DNA of 64,000 bases from G965220305 sp965220305. GTDB taxonomy: Bacteria; Chloroflexota; Dehalococcoidia; Lucifugimonadales; UBA3495. The translations under genes were made by a program, and so were the position numbers. Of this stretch, positions 34,375-43,191 are shown one piece after another (positions within the stretch are counted from its first letter, which is position 1; each line of letters begins with the position of its first letter). The notes below the pieces were generated by a model. The model ran no database searches and was not told the DNA's origin. It saw only the letters and a program-made list of their open reading frames with translations. The DNA lies in the NCBI GenBank assembly GCA_965220305.1, contig OZ244817.1, positions 3,100,001-3,164,000 of the forward strand. The letters are read 5' to 3'.

Positions 34375-35794
34375 CCTGGACGTGCCCTTCCTAACGGCGG
34401 CCCAGACTGGCGCTGCCATCCGCGCCGGGGAAGTCTCACCCACCGAGGTTGTCCAGGCCTACCTGGAACGCATCGATCGTCTTGACTCCACCCTGCACGG
34501 GTACATAACCGTGTGCCGGGAAGAGGCTTTGTCGGCTGCCGCCCGGGCCGAGGAGTCGTTGCGGCGAAATGAAGCTACCGGCCCCCTGTTCGGCGTTCCG
34601 CTGGCGGTCAAGGACCAGTTCTGGACCAGGGGGATTCTGACCACCAACGGTTCCCGCGCCTACCAGGACTTCGTCCCCCAGGAGGATGCCACCGTCATCG
34701 AGCGTATTGGCCGGGCCGGGGCCATTCTTCTGGGCAAGCTGAATCTCAGCGAGCTGGCGATGGGCGGCACCCAGGAACCCCACTGGGGCATTCCCCGGAA
34801 CCCGTGGGACCTGGAGCGGACGCCCGGTGAGTCCAGCAGCGGCTCCGGCGTAGCGATAGCCGCCCACCTTTGCGCCGCATCCATCGGCGAGGACACTGGA
34901 GGTTCCGGTCGCGGGCCGGCGTCCTTCTGCAATGCTGTGGGCTTGCGGCCCACCTTCACCCGCATCAGCCGCTACGGAATGACTCCCATGTGCTGGTTCA
35001 TGGACGCGGCCTCTCCCATCACCAAGACCGTGGAGGACTGCGCCCTGGTGCTGGGGGCCATTGCCGGGCACGACCCCAAAGACCCCTACACCAGCAGGCG
35101 GCTGGTCCCCAACTACCAGGCTGTGTTGCAGCGGGACATTCAGGGCATCCGGGTGGGCGTCATCAAGGAGCTTCAAGACCACGACGACATGCACCCGGAG
35201 GTGAGGCAGTCTATAGTCCAAGCGATGGAGGTATTCCGGGAGCAGGGAGCGCAGGTCCGGGAGGTGTCCGTTCCGTTAATTGGCATGGCCGGTTCCATCT
35301 TCGTGGGTGTCGCCGATACCGAGGGAGCGGGGGCGCGGGACGAGTTGCTGCGCCACCAGCCGGGAGACCTGGACCCGGCCAGCCGGACCAGGCTACAGTC
35401 GGCGTCGCTGGTGCCCAACAAGCTGTACAATCGGGCTATGAAGGCCCGGGTGCTGCTGCGCCAACAGTTCCGGGAAGCCCTGTCCCAGGTGGACGTGCTG
35501 GTCTCGGCCACGGCCCCCTATCCGGCTCCCAAACATACCGATCTGACGGCCCCTTTTGAAAACGCTGAGGATGTGCGGGCCCGGTTTTTCTTCCGCCGCT
35601 CCTATACCGGCTGCTACCCTCTGGCGGCGCTGCCGGCCATCTCCATCCCCGGTGGTTTCACCTCGGACAACCTGCCCATTGGGATGCAACTGGGGGGCCG
35701 ACCCTTCGCCGAGGAAACCTTGCTTCGCGTTGCCCACGCCTACGAGCAGGCCACGCCCTGGCATACCCGGCGCGCTCCGGCGGCGGAGGGATAG
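34367..35794 (+). CDS. Amidase signature family enzyme (GatA/AtzE-like)
   Basis: 475 residues. The Ser-cisSer-Lys triad is visible: Lys in LAVKDQF (about 82), the cis-Ser in GESSSGSG (about 157) and the nucleophile in EDTGGSGRGPAS (about 180). It should hydrolyse an amide such as carboxybiuret, urea-like or acyl amide compounds. It is coupled with a GatC-like protein by an 8-bp overlap. ATG 34367 lies within the end of that gene. Confidence 0.9.
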   Translation: MANLDVPFLTAAQTGAAIRAGEVSPTEVVQAYLERIDRLDSTLHGYITVCREEALSAAARAEESLRRNEATGPLFGVPLAVKDQFWTRGILTTNGSRAYQDFVPQEDATVIERIGRAGAILLGKLNLSELAMGGTQEPHWGIPRNPWDLERTPGESSSGSGVAIAAHLCAASIGEDTGGSGRGPASFCNAVGLRPTFTRISRYGMTPMCWFMDAASPITKTVEDCALVLGAIAGHDPKDPYTSRRLVPNYQAVLQRDIQGIRVGVIKELQDHDDMHPEVRQSIVQAMEVFREQGAQVREVSVPLIGMAGSIFVGVADTEGAGARDELLRHQPGDLDPASRTRLQSASLVPNKLYNRAMKARVLLRQQFREALSQVDVLVSATAPYPAPKHTDLTAPFENAEDVRARFFFRRSYTGCYPLAALPAISIPGGFTSDNLPIGMQLGGRPFAEETLLRVAHAYEQATPWHTRRAPAAEG

Positions 35795-36138
35795 TCTCGA
35801 CCTGGGCTTGTGTGACGAAAATAGAGGCTCTCGCACTGGGACGACTGAGAAGTTCTGGGATTGAGTCGCCTTCTCTCTGGGAAAGCTACCTATCAATCCA
35901 CCAGCAATATCAGACGTTGTGACGCCTGCCGACTCATGAGCGAATTGGTCTTGGCGCTCCGGGTCTTTCAATAGTCCAGGTGGAGGCAAGCACCGCCTTT
36001 TCAGGCAGGGGTGGGGGACTGGTGTTGGCCGGGGACTTTAGACCCTTTGCTCCGCTGAGGGCGACGATTGAAAGACCCTGTCTTGGCCCTCCATTAACGA
36101 CACACCTATAATCAATTTCAGGATAATGGGGAGGCGGT
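35795..36138. other. Intergenic stretch with a class-2 repeat
   Basis: No gene supported. 36005-36083 has GGGGACTGGTGTTGGCCGG and then GACTTTAGACCCTTTGCTCC and GATTGAAAGACCCTG, a copy of the repeat class also seen at 33463, 39239 and 41380. Confidence 0.55.
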
Positions 36139-36720
36139 ATGGATATGGACCAAGTTAGCATAAATATACCATTGGAGTTGTATAAACTACTGGAAGAGGA
36201 AGCGGGGGACGTCCCGGTTGAACCCTATATCAGGGTGCTTCTCTCCCGAGCACGCCGGCAAAGACCCCGTTTGCAAGTGGTGGATAACGTAGATTCCTTT
36301 CTCGATACCATAAAACCCTGGGAAGAGGTAGTGAGCCAAGTGGGTATGACTGTATATGGAGGGGTTGGTGGCGGTGGTATCAGGGCTTTACCCAACGGGC
36401 GGGTACAAATCACCACAGGCGCCTGGTTCTGGGCTATGGGGCCGCGCATTGAGGGCACCTTGTTAGTTGGGGAGCTATCCGAGCGATTTTCACGAGATGG
36501 GGAAGCAGACCCTATTCTGATAGGCAGAGGTAAGCAGACGGTTGTCCCCTGGGAGCGGGTAGCGCCCGGTGAGCCACCGTTGGATGACAGCGACAAGGCT
36601 ACATTTCAGCGAATGAATACAGCCGTAGGCAAGATATGGGCAGCGTTAGAACGAGTAGGAGTCCGCCGTCAGGATAGGCTTATGCCAATGGACAATAATA
36701 CGCTGGGTCCCAGGCCGTAA
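36139..36720 (+). CDS. Hypothetical protein with ribbon-helix-helix-like N-terminus
   Basis: 193 residues. The first 45 (VSINIPLELYKLLEEEAGD) resemble an RHH antitoxin/regulator: a strand with alternating polar residues and then a helix. The rest includes a Gly-rich loop (YGGVGGGGIRALPNGRV) and is unassigned. GGAGG precedes ATG 36139. Codon use is less GC-rich than neighbours and the gene is flanked by repeats, so it looks accessory. Confidence 0.5.
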   Translation: MDMDQVSINIPLELYKLLEEEAGDVPVEPYIRVLLSRARRQRPRLQVVDNVDSFLDTIKPWEEVVSQVGMTVYGGVGGGGIRALPNGRVQITTGAWFWAMGPRIEGTLLVGELSERFSRDGEADPILIGRGKQTVVPWERVAPGEPPLDDSDKATFQRMNTAVGKIWAALERVGVRRQDRLMPMDNNTLGPRP

Positions 36721-37021
36721 ACGTAGGGGACTGATCCCTTTCCCCAACTTCCGCCGGACTAATACCCCCTTTCCACTTATCAAGGTCTTTCAATTATTGC
36801 TACTCCGCTCTCACCCCTCATCACCCCGCCTTCGCGGAGTGCGGGCTCTGAGCTTGTCGAAAGACCATCTCTGACCGGAGCAGAGGGCCGGAGTCCTCCG
36901 CCAGCACAAACCCCCAACCCCTGGATTCCGGCCTCCGCCGGAATGACGGGTTGGGCTGCTCGCCAAGTTTTGAGACAGTTTCTTAATCATTTTCCCTTGG
37001 CATGACGGCCCGCCAGATGGC
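36721..37021. other. Repeat-rich intergenic stretch
   Basis: Holds GGTCTTTCAATTATTGC (36785), a GAGCTTGTCGAAAGACC word (36852) and a dRS3-like repeat of the GG-CC variant (36921-36948, GGATTCCGGCCTCCGCCGG). No gene. Confidence 0.55.
36921..36948. repeat. dRS3-like palindromic repeat, CCGG variant
   Basis: CTGGATTCCGGCCTCCGCCG, continuing GAATGACG. Stem bases are changed on both sides, so the palindrome is kept. Confidence 0.65.
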
Positions 37022-39040
37022 CTATAGGCGCTTCTCGAACCAGCCCAGGACGCGCGCCAGGTATTCCTCCCGCAGCTTGGGGTGTCCCATTCTGGGGAAG
37101 CCGTGGGAGCCGCCGGGAAAACGGACGAATTCTACCTCCTTGCCCAGCCGCTTCAGCATGGTAAAGTAGGCCTCGCTCTGGGAGATGGGGCAGCGGGCGT
37201 CCGCCTCGCCGTGCAGCAGCAGCACCGGCGTTTCCACTTGGGGAGCATAGGCGATGGGAGAACGCTGTAGCAATTGACTGACTAGCTGGTTCATGCCTCC
37301 TTGGCCTTCTGCCAGGACCGCCTCCAAAGAGTTACCCCACTGGATCTCGCCAAAGCTGATGCCAATGTCCGAAGTCCCGTACATGGTGAACAGGTCGATG
37401 CACGGGGCTCCCACCACGGCGGCCTTGAACCTGTCGGTGTGTCCCACGGTCCAACTGGTCATGTAACCGCCGTAGCTGTAACCGTGTATTCCCATCCGGT
37501 TATCGTCAACGTAGGGACGCGCCGCTACCTCGTCCACCGCCGCCATCAGGTCCAGGTAGTCCTCGCCGCCCCAGTCGCCGATGACGGCCATCATAAAGTC
37601 GTCGCCGTAGGTGCAGGAGCCTCGGGGGTTGACCGCCAGGGTCAGGTAGCCGTGGGTCGCCATTACCTGTTGCCAGGCCACGAAGGAGTCGTAGAAGGCC
37701 CCGTTGGGCCCGCCATGAATGTCCAGCACCAGCGGGTAACGCTGCGAGGGGTCGAATTCCGGGGGCAGGAACAAGCGGCACTCAATTTCCATGCCATTGC
37801 GGTTTATGCTGAACTTCTCCATCCGGGCCGGCGGATGCTCCCGAAGGTAGTCCGCGTTGTGGTCGGTCAATTGCTTGCTGCTTCCCGAAGCCAGGTCCAA
37901 ATAATGCAAATCTCCGGGAGACCCGGGGGTGGAGGTGAGGGACACCACCTTCCCGGCCTTGGCATCGGTGGTGTGGGCCGAAGTTAGCCCGCCGCCCCCT
38001 CCTAGCTGTCGGGGTTGTCCGCCATTCTCCCCTATTTCCAGCAGGAAGGACTCGCCCCGCGCCTCCCCCAAGTAGAGTATGCGTCCGTCCGCCATCCAGC
38101 GCAGGTCCAGCGAGGGACTCAACCCGGGGAATCCCAGGTAGGGCCGGTAGGCGTCGTCGGTCAACCGGAGGGGAGGCTGGCCCGGCTCCAGCACGTAGAA
38201 CCAGCCCTGCCACAGGACAAGAAAGCCCGGAGCCTGGGAACCCACTGCCAGGAGTTTGCCGCCATCGGGAGACCAGGTCACCGCTCCCACGCTGGAGAGT
38301 CCCTGCGACCATAACGCAGCTTCGCCACCGTCTGCGGGCGTCACGTAGGCTTCGGTAAGGGCCCGCTGGTCCCGGTCCTCGCCGCGTCCAGAGATGAAGG
38401 CGATGCTGGCCCCGTCGGGAGACCAGGCGGGGGAGAAGTCGTCCCAGTCGCCGTCGGTCAATTGCCGCGACGCGCCGTCTTGAACGTCCACAACGAAAAG
38501 GTGGAAGTGGGAATCGCCCCGCCAGCCCAGGGTGTCGTAGCGGTAGCGGATGCGGCGCACCTCCTTCACCTGGGGCACGCCGTTGGCCCCGCCCGAGTCC
38601 GGCTCCCCGTTGGGGTCAACGTCGGCGCAGAAGGCCAACTGCCGGGAATCGGGCGACCAGGCGAAGTCAATGACGCCGCCGGGCTCCCGGGTAAGCTGGC
38701 GGGCCTCCCCCCCTCGGGAGCCCATCAACCAAATCTGTCGCTTGCCCGGGGCTGGACTGGCCCCGTCGGTTGATTCCCGCAGGAAGGCCAGGGCGTTGCC
38801 GTCGGGAGAAAACCGGGGCAGGGAGTCCTTGAGTCCCTGGGTGAACTCCGCCGCCTCCCTGCCTGCCCCATTGTCTCCGTCGCCGGTCAGTCCCAGCATC
38901 ATAATGCGGGAGCGGCTCTCCATCTTCTCCGGGTCAATCCAGGAAAGAGCATAGGCCAGCCGTGCGCCCTCTGGGGACAGGCTGGAGTCTCCCACCGATT
39001 TCAGTTGGTAGACAGACCTGGGCGTTATGGGGTTGCTCAT
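37022..39040 (-). CDS. S9 family peptidase (acylaminoacyl-peptidase/prolyl oligopeptidase type)
   Basis: 672 residues. The N-terminal two thirds form a TolB/WD40-like beta-propeller with repeated SPDG words (LSPEGARLAYAL, FSPDGNALAFLR, WSPDSRQLAFCAD). The C-terminal hydrolase has the nucleophile GIHGYSYGGYMT, acid in HGEADARCP and His in PGGSHGFPR. It cleaves short peptides in the cytoplasm; no signal peptide. ATG 39040 follows GGAGGG. Single-gene unit. Confidence 0.93.
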   Translation of the reverse strand: MSNPITPRSVYQLKSVGDSSLSPEGARLAYALSWIDPEKMESRSRIMMLGLTGDGDNGAGREAAEFTQGLKDSLPRFSPDGNALAFLRESTDGASPAPGKRQIWLMGSRGGEARQLTREPGGVIDFAWSPDSRQLAFCADVDPNGEPDSGGANGVPQVKEVRRIRYRYDTLGWRGDSHFHLFVVDVQDGASRQLTDGDWDDFSPAWSPDGASIAFISGRGEDRDQRALTEAYVTPADGGEAALWSQGLSSVGAVTWSPDGGKLLAVGSQAPGFLVLWQGWFYVLEPGQPPLRLTDDAYRPYLGFPGLSPSLDLRWMADGRILYLGEARGESFLLEIGENGGQPRQLGGGGGLTSAHTTDAKAGKVVSLTSTPGSPGDLHYLDLASGSSKQLTDHNADYLREHPPARMEKFSINRNGMEIECRLFLPPEFDPSQRYPLVLDIHGGPNGAFYDSFVAWQQVMATHGYLTLAVNPRGSCTYGDDFMMAVIGDWGGEDYLDLMAAVDEVAARPYVDDNRMGIHGYSYGGYMTSWTVGHTDRFKAAVVGAPCIDLFTMYGTSDIGISFGEIQWGNSLEAVLAEGQGGMNQLVSQLLQRSPIAYAPQVETPVLLLHGEADARCPISQSEAYFTMLKRLGKEVEFVRFPGGSHGFPRMGHPKLREEYLARVLGWFEKRL

Positions 39041-39380
39041 GGTCCCATCCCTCCGGCTGTTAACTTTGAGGGGATGATACCCAGGTTTCCCGCCCGGGGG
39101 CAAGGCACCAGGGCATTTCGATTCTGCAGGGAACAGCTAGGTCGCCCTTTCAGGTGGGCTGCCGTCGCTGTCATTCTGAGGAGCCTGCGACGAAGAATCT
39201 ACAATGTTTCGGCTGCAAGATGATCGCAGCCCAAGCACTTTAGACCCTTCGCCCCGTTCGGGGAGACAATCGAAAGACCCTAGCAAGGCACGGGCGCGTC
39301 TGGGCGCGTTGACAGGGTGCGGAAGCCCAATTACACTCGCCCTAATTCGCTGATAAGACTGTAAAACGTCGAGGAATAGG
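39041..39380. other. Intergenic stretch with two repeat types
   Basis: 39170-39203 reads GTCATTCTGAGGAGCCTGCG ending GAAGAATCTACA, a common interspersed word of other genomes too. 39239-39283 is a copy of the class-2 repeat (CTTTAGACCCTTCGCCCCG to GAAAGACCCT). No gene. Confidence 0.55.
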
Positions 39381-40325
39381 ATGGCAACACCAGAAGACTT
39401 GGAGCGATTCGTTACCCAGGTTGCCCGCCCCGGGGACTTCGACGACTTTTGGCGGGATGTCCTGTCCCAACTGTCTGAAGTCCCCCTGGAGCCACGGCTA
39501 ACACCGGAGCCCATGCGTTCCAACCAGGATGTTCACGTATCCCAGGTGTCCTTCCGCAGCTTGGACGGCCTGGAAATCTCCGCCTGGTACTGCGTGCCCA
39601 CCGAGGGTGACGGCCCGTTCCCCGCCATCATCACCTTCCCAGGTTACAAGGGTGAGCCCGGCCTGCGCCGCGACTGGGGAAGAAAGGGCGTTATTACCCT
39701 GACAGTGCGGGTACGGGGCAAACTGGGCAGCAACAGCCAGTTCAACCCCGGCTATCCCGGGTTGCTGACCTATGGCGTCGAAAGCCGGGAGACCTACGGC
39801 TACCGAGGCGTAATATCCGACTGTGTTCGGGGAGTGGACTTCTTGCTGTCCCGTCCCGAGGTGGACGGCGACCAGATTTACGCCTGCGGCAGCAGCCAGG
39901 GGGGAGGGCTTACGCTGATTGCCACGGCCCTGCGTCCGGAAATAAAGGGGGGAGTCGCGGGTTATCCTTTCCTCTGCTGCTTCCCGGAAGCGATGCAGAT
40001 GCTGCGCAGCTATCCCTACGATGAGTTGTCCTGCTACGTCCGGGCCTGGCCGGACCGGGCGCAGCAGATGTTGGAAACCCTGAGTTATTACGACGCCGTG
40101 AATTTCGTCGGCGGCATCGACCGCCCCATGGCCGTGGGCATCGCCCTGGAGGACGAAGTCTGCCCGCCGGAAACCAGCTACGCCGCCTACCAGGGGTTGG
40201 CGGGGCCCAAGGAGCTGTGGCTGTTCCCGGACTCGGGCCACGGCAACGCCCACGAGTACCCAGCCCGGGAGACCCAATGGCTGGAAGAGCGTCTTTCCGG
40301 TAGGTTGACCGAGGGGGCAGCCTAG
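39381..40325 (+). CDS. AXE1-type esterase, first of a tandem pair
   Basis: 314 residues. Nucleophile in CGSSQGGGLTL, acid in ALEDEVCPPE, His in PDSGHGNAHEYP and the upstream EISAWYCVPTEGDGPFPAII strand match acetylxylan-esterase-like hydrolases. It should be active on small acyl esters. The stop TAG shares its G with the GTG start of the next, inactive paralogue (TAGTG), so the two are translationally coupled. Confidence 0.85.
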   Translation: MATPEDLERFVTQVARPGDFDDFWRDVLSQLSEVPLEPRLTPEPMRSNQDVHVSQVSFRSLDGLEISAWYCVPTEGDGPFPAIITFPGYKGEPGLRRDWGRKGVITLTVRVRGKLGSNSQFNPGYPGLLTYGVESRETYGYRGVISDCVRGVDFLLSRPEVDGDQIYACGSSQGGGLTLIATALRPEIKGGVAGYPFLCCFPEAMQMLRSYPYDELSCYVRAWPDRAQQMLETLSYYDAVNFVGGIDRPMAVGIALEDEVCPPETSYAAYQGLAGPKELWLFPDSGHGNAHEYPARETQWLEERLSGRLTEGAA

Positions 40326-41211
40326 TGGTCGGCGAAGGGAAGCGGCTCGACCCCTTCTGGGACGGGCTGGACGAACTGCTGGGAGCAATCCCCCGGACTT
40401 GTCCCTGGAAGAAGACACCTTCTACTCGCAACCCGAGTGGACAGTCTACCGGGTATGGTACAACAGCCTGGCCGACTATCGGCTGTTCTCCTGGCTATCC
40501 GTCCCGCGACGTCCCGGCCCCTTCCCGGCGCTGCTGCGGATCCCCGACTACGGCAGCGTCCACGACCTGGTTTACACTCCGCTGCGCCACGACGCGATGG
40601 TGATGAACCCCACCTACCGGGGGCAACGGGGCAGCGATTCGCCTTTTGAAGCCAGCTATCCGGGCCTGCTTACCCAGGGAATCGACCGCCCCGGGACCTA
40701 CGTTATTCGGCAGGTCTTCGCCGATGGCCTGCGGGCGGTGGATGCCTTGCTGTCCCAAGGGCTGGCGGAAATTACCACCCTGGCGGTTACCGGCGCGGGT
40801 CTCGGCGCATCCCTGGGCTTGGCGGCGGCGGCCCGGCGACCGGCGGTGCGGGCCTTGGCGGTGGATACCCCCCTGGCCCTGGGCCATCCCCGGATGCTGG
40901 AAGAAGCCGCCGCATACCCCCTGGGTGAGATGCACGACTATTTGCGGATATATCCCCACCGCCGGGACGCAATCATGGAATGTTGCTCCCCGCTGGACCC
41001 GGTGCGAATGGCCGCTGCCGTTGACGTGCCCACGCTGCTCAGTCTGGGAACTCGGGACCGGGGCCAGTGCCCCCTGAGCATCGGGGAGGAAATAGCCGCC
41101 GGCATTCCCGGCTGTGACCTGCGAATCTACGATGGAGCCGGCGAGGGCGGAGGTCATCCCCACGGAGTGGTGCGGGCCGCCTGGCTCCGGGAACGCCTGG
41201 GCCTGGCGTGA
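40325..41211 (+). pseudogene. AXE1-type paralogue, frameshifted and lacking catalytic residues
   Basis: Starts at GTG 40325 overlapping the upstream stop: RLDPFWDGLDELLGAIP is the family N-terminus. One base is missing in the run of five C at 40390-40394; afterwards the other phase continues DLSLEEDTFYSQPEW to the C-terminus at 41211. The nucleophile elbow is TGAGLGASL, with Gly where the active Ser should be, and the catalytic His is lost (GAGEGGGHPHG). The Asp region (TRDRGQCP) is kept. If translated it would be a pseudoenzyme, possibly a partner of the upstream esterase. Confidence 0.65.
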
Positions 41212-41322
41212 GGTTCCGGTAGGCCGGGCGCTGACTCGTCCGACGATAACAACCTTTGTCGTTCTCGACTCTTCCTCGGGTAGAGCCAGGCTACCCCTAT
41301 ACGGCAATCTCCCAGGCCCACT

Positions 41323-41350
41323 GTCATTCCGGCGGAGGCCGGAATCCAGG
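41323..41350. repeat. dRS3-like palindromic repeat, CCGG variant
   Basis: TGTCATTCCGGCGGAGGCCG, continuing GAATCCAGG, followed by GGTGGGGGGCTTGGTACTG and a class-2 repeat (41380-41442, ending GTCGAAAGACCCTGG). Confidence 0.7.
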
Positions 41351-41452
41351 GGTGGGGGGCTTGGTACTGAAGAGGAACTCAAGCCCTTCGACAATCCCAG
41401 GATGAGCCGTGAGAGGGTCAAGGCAATAGTCGAAAGACCCTGGACACAATTG

Positions 41453-41615
41453 CAGGGCAATCGCATATAGGGCGGCCTGGACGTTACTAGGACGAGAAAC
41501 ATCTGCCGTTTTAGCAAAATGGACAATTGCTGTGAGGCGATTGCCGGATTCAACCTCTGGATTCCCGTTTCGCGGGAATGACGGGGGTCTTGGGGTGAGA
41601 ACGCGATTGCCCTGC
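41453..41615 (-). mobile_element. MITE copy C (opposite orientation)
   Basis: Starts CAGGGCAATCGCATATAGGG and ends GAACGCGATTGCCCTGC. Reading its complement gives the same internal order as copies A and B, including the dRS3-like palindrome (41558-41584). Flanks ACACAATTG (41444-41452) and ACACAGTTG (41616-41624) agree in 8 of 9 bases, a 9-bp target duplication. Confidence 0.85.
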
Positions 41616-41699
41616 ACACAGTTGGCCCCTTCTTGGACAAGTCCCCCACCTATGCTACAATCCCTACGGATGCTTTGGTAAAACTCTAGGAGGTAGGTT

Positions 41700-42332
41700 A
41701 TGGCAGAGGCAGAGTTCACGACCTATTACGATTTCCGTTGACCCTTCGTTTACAATGCAGCCGTGTGGCTGACACGAGTGCGCGAGACGACGGGACAGGA
41801 AGTTGATGTAGACTGGCAACCCTTCTCCCTGGCCCAGGTAAACAGTGACAAGGGCGAGGACTTCAAGTTCTGGGAACAGCCCGGCGCCCTGGACGGTTCC
41901 GACCCCACTCTGCTGGCCCACCAGGCCGGCTTGGCCGCCAAGCGGCAGGGCAAGGAGCGCTTCGAGGCGTTCTTCATGGCCCTGTTGCGGGCCCGCCACG
42001 AGGACCGGGCGGACCTGAACGATCCAGCAGTCATCGAAGAGGCTGGTATCAAGGCTGGGCTGGACATAGGCCAGTTCAAGGAAGACCTGGTGGATCCCGA
42101 ATTGTTGAAGATAATTGGGGAAAGCCATACCAAGGCCGTGGAAGAGTACGGCGCTTTCGGCGTGCCCACCTTCATCTTCCCCAGCGGCAACGTCGCCTTC
42201 CTGAAGATGTTCATTCCGCCGGCTGAAGAGGCCGCCGAGGTCTACGAGTCGGTCACCAGGGTGATGTCCGACGCCAAGTATGTGGGCGAAGTCAAGCGCC
42301 CGCAGCCCCCCTGGCCTCATGGTGTTATCTAG
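41700..42332 (+). CDS. DsbA-like thioredoxin-fold protein, candidate selenoprotein
   Basis: Read from ATG 41700 (TAGGAGGT at a good distance), codon 14 is TGA (41739-41741) within FTTYYDFR-TGA-PFVYNAAVWL. In DsbA/FrnE-type proteins this position is the active-site Cys of C-P-x-x-Y. Downstream the fold is intact: ALLRARHEDRADLNDP, and the cis-Pro loop FGVPTFIFPSG. No Cys occurs elsewhere in the 210 residues. A hairpin lies at the right distance for a bacterial SECIS. Sec insertion is therefore the best reading. A nonsense mutation is the alternative. A start after the TGA (GTG 41763) would remove the first strand and active site and lacks a ribosome site. SelA, SelB and tRNA-Sec are not in the window. 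Confidence 0.8.
41756..41774 (+). promoter_or_regulatory. Candidate bacterial SECIS hairpin
   Basis: CAGCC-GTGT-GGCTG (41758-41771), extendable by TG/CA around a bulged A. The apical loop begins 21 bases after the TGA. Known bSECIS elements have the loop about 16-37 bases after UGA, with G early in a small loop and a GU. Stem is only 5-7 bp, so folding support is needed. Confidence 0.6.
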
Positions 42333-42340
42333 GGGCCGCC

Positions 42341-43042
42341 TTGGCAATTAGCCAACTGGAATCCGTCCTCGGCTTGAGCTTTCGCGACCAGGGCTTGCTC
42401 CGGCAGGCTCTGGCGCATCGCTCCTTCCTCAACGAGCAGGGTGGCTCTCCCCTGGACTCCTACGAGCGCATGGAGTTCCTGGGGGATGCGGTGCTGGAAC
42501 TGGTGATTTCCACCGAGCTTTACTCCCGACTCCCACATCTGAGCGAGGGGGAGCTAACCAAGGGCCGCGCCGCGCTGGTCTGCCGCGAGAGCCTGTCCAA
42601 GGTTGCCCAGGGTCTGGATCTGGGCGCTTTTCTGATGTTGGGCCGGGGTGAAGAGGCCACCGGAGGCCGACATCGGGATTCGACCCTGGCCGCCGCCTTC
42701 GAGGCTTTGGTGGCGGCGGTATACTTGGACCAGGGCTACGAGGGCGCCCGCCAGTTCATCCTGGGCCTCATGGGTGCCCAGTTAGACCAATTCTCCCAGC
42801 AGGGCAGGGCCCCGGAGAACCCCAAGTCCCAGCTTCAGGAGCGTTTCCAGGGTTTGGGATGTCCTCCGCCGGTTTACAAACTGGTAGCCACCGAAGGCCC
42901 CGACCATGCACCGATGTTCACGGTTGAGGTGCTGGTAGCAGAGGAAGTTGTGGGCACCGGACGCGGGGGTAAGAAGGCCGATGCCGAGCGGGCCGCCGCC
43001 GCTGACGCCCTGTCCAAGGTGGCGACACTGTCGACGGGGTAA
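42341..43042 (+). CDS. rnc: Ribonuclease III
   Basis: 233 residues. The signature ERMEFLGDAVLELVIS with the metal-binding acids is at about 43-58, a second acidic helix is in LAAAFEALVAAVYLDQGYEG, and the dsRNA-binding domain (PKSQLQERFQGLGCPPPVYK) is C-terminal. It cuts double-stranded RNA in rRNA and mRNA processing. TTG 42341 lies 8 bp after the DsbA-like stop, so the genes are probably one operon. ftsY follows, a common order. Confidence 0.95.
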   Translation: MAISQLESVLGLSFRDQGLLRQALAHRSFLNEQGGSPLDSYERMEFLGDAVLELVISTELYSRLPHLSEGELTKGRAALVCRESLSKVAQGLDLGAFLMLGRGEEATGGRHRDSTLAAAFEALVAAVYLDQGYEGARQFILGLMGAQLDQFSQQGRAPENPKSQLQERFQGLGCPPPVYKLVATEGPDHAPMFTVEVLVAEEVVGTGRGGKKADAERAAAADALSKVATLSTG

Positions 43043-43191
43043 GAGGCGCAGGTTCCCCCCCGATTCCCCGCTGGCGCAGGAATCCAGCAGTCCCCCGGTC
43101 GCGGCCCGGCTTTCGAGATTACACATCCAGAAACCCGTGCCGGGCGAGGCGGTAACCAGTCCATTCTGACCCTGGGTGAAGTCCAGTAGCA

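Noticed and set aside
41739..41741. Genome-wide TGA-to-Trp recoding as the reason for the in-frame TGA
   Set aside because: Many clear genes here end at TGA (transposase, LLM oxidoreductase, flippase-like gene at 50510), and Trp is not expected at this column.
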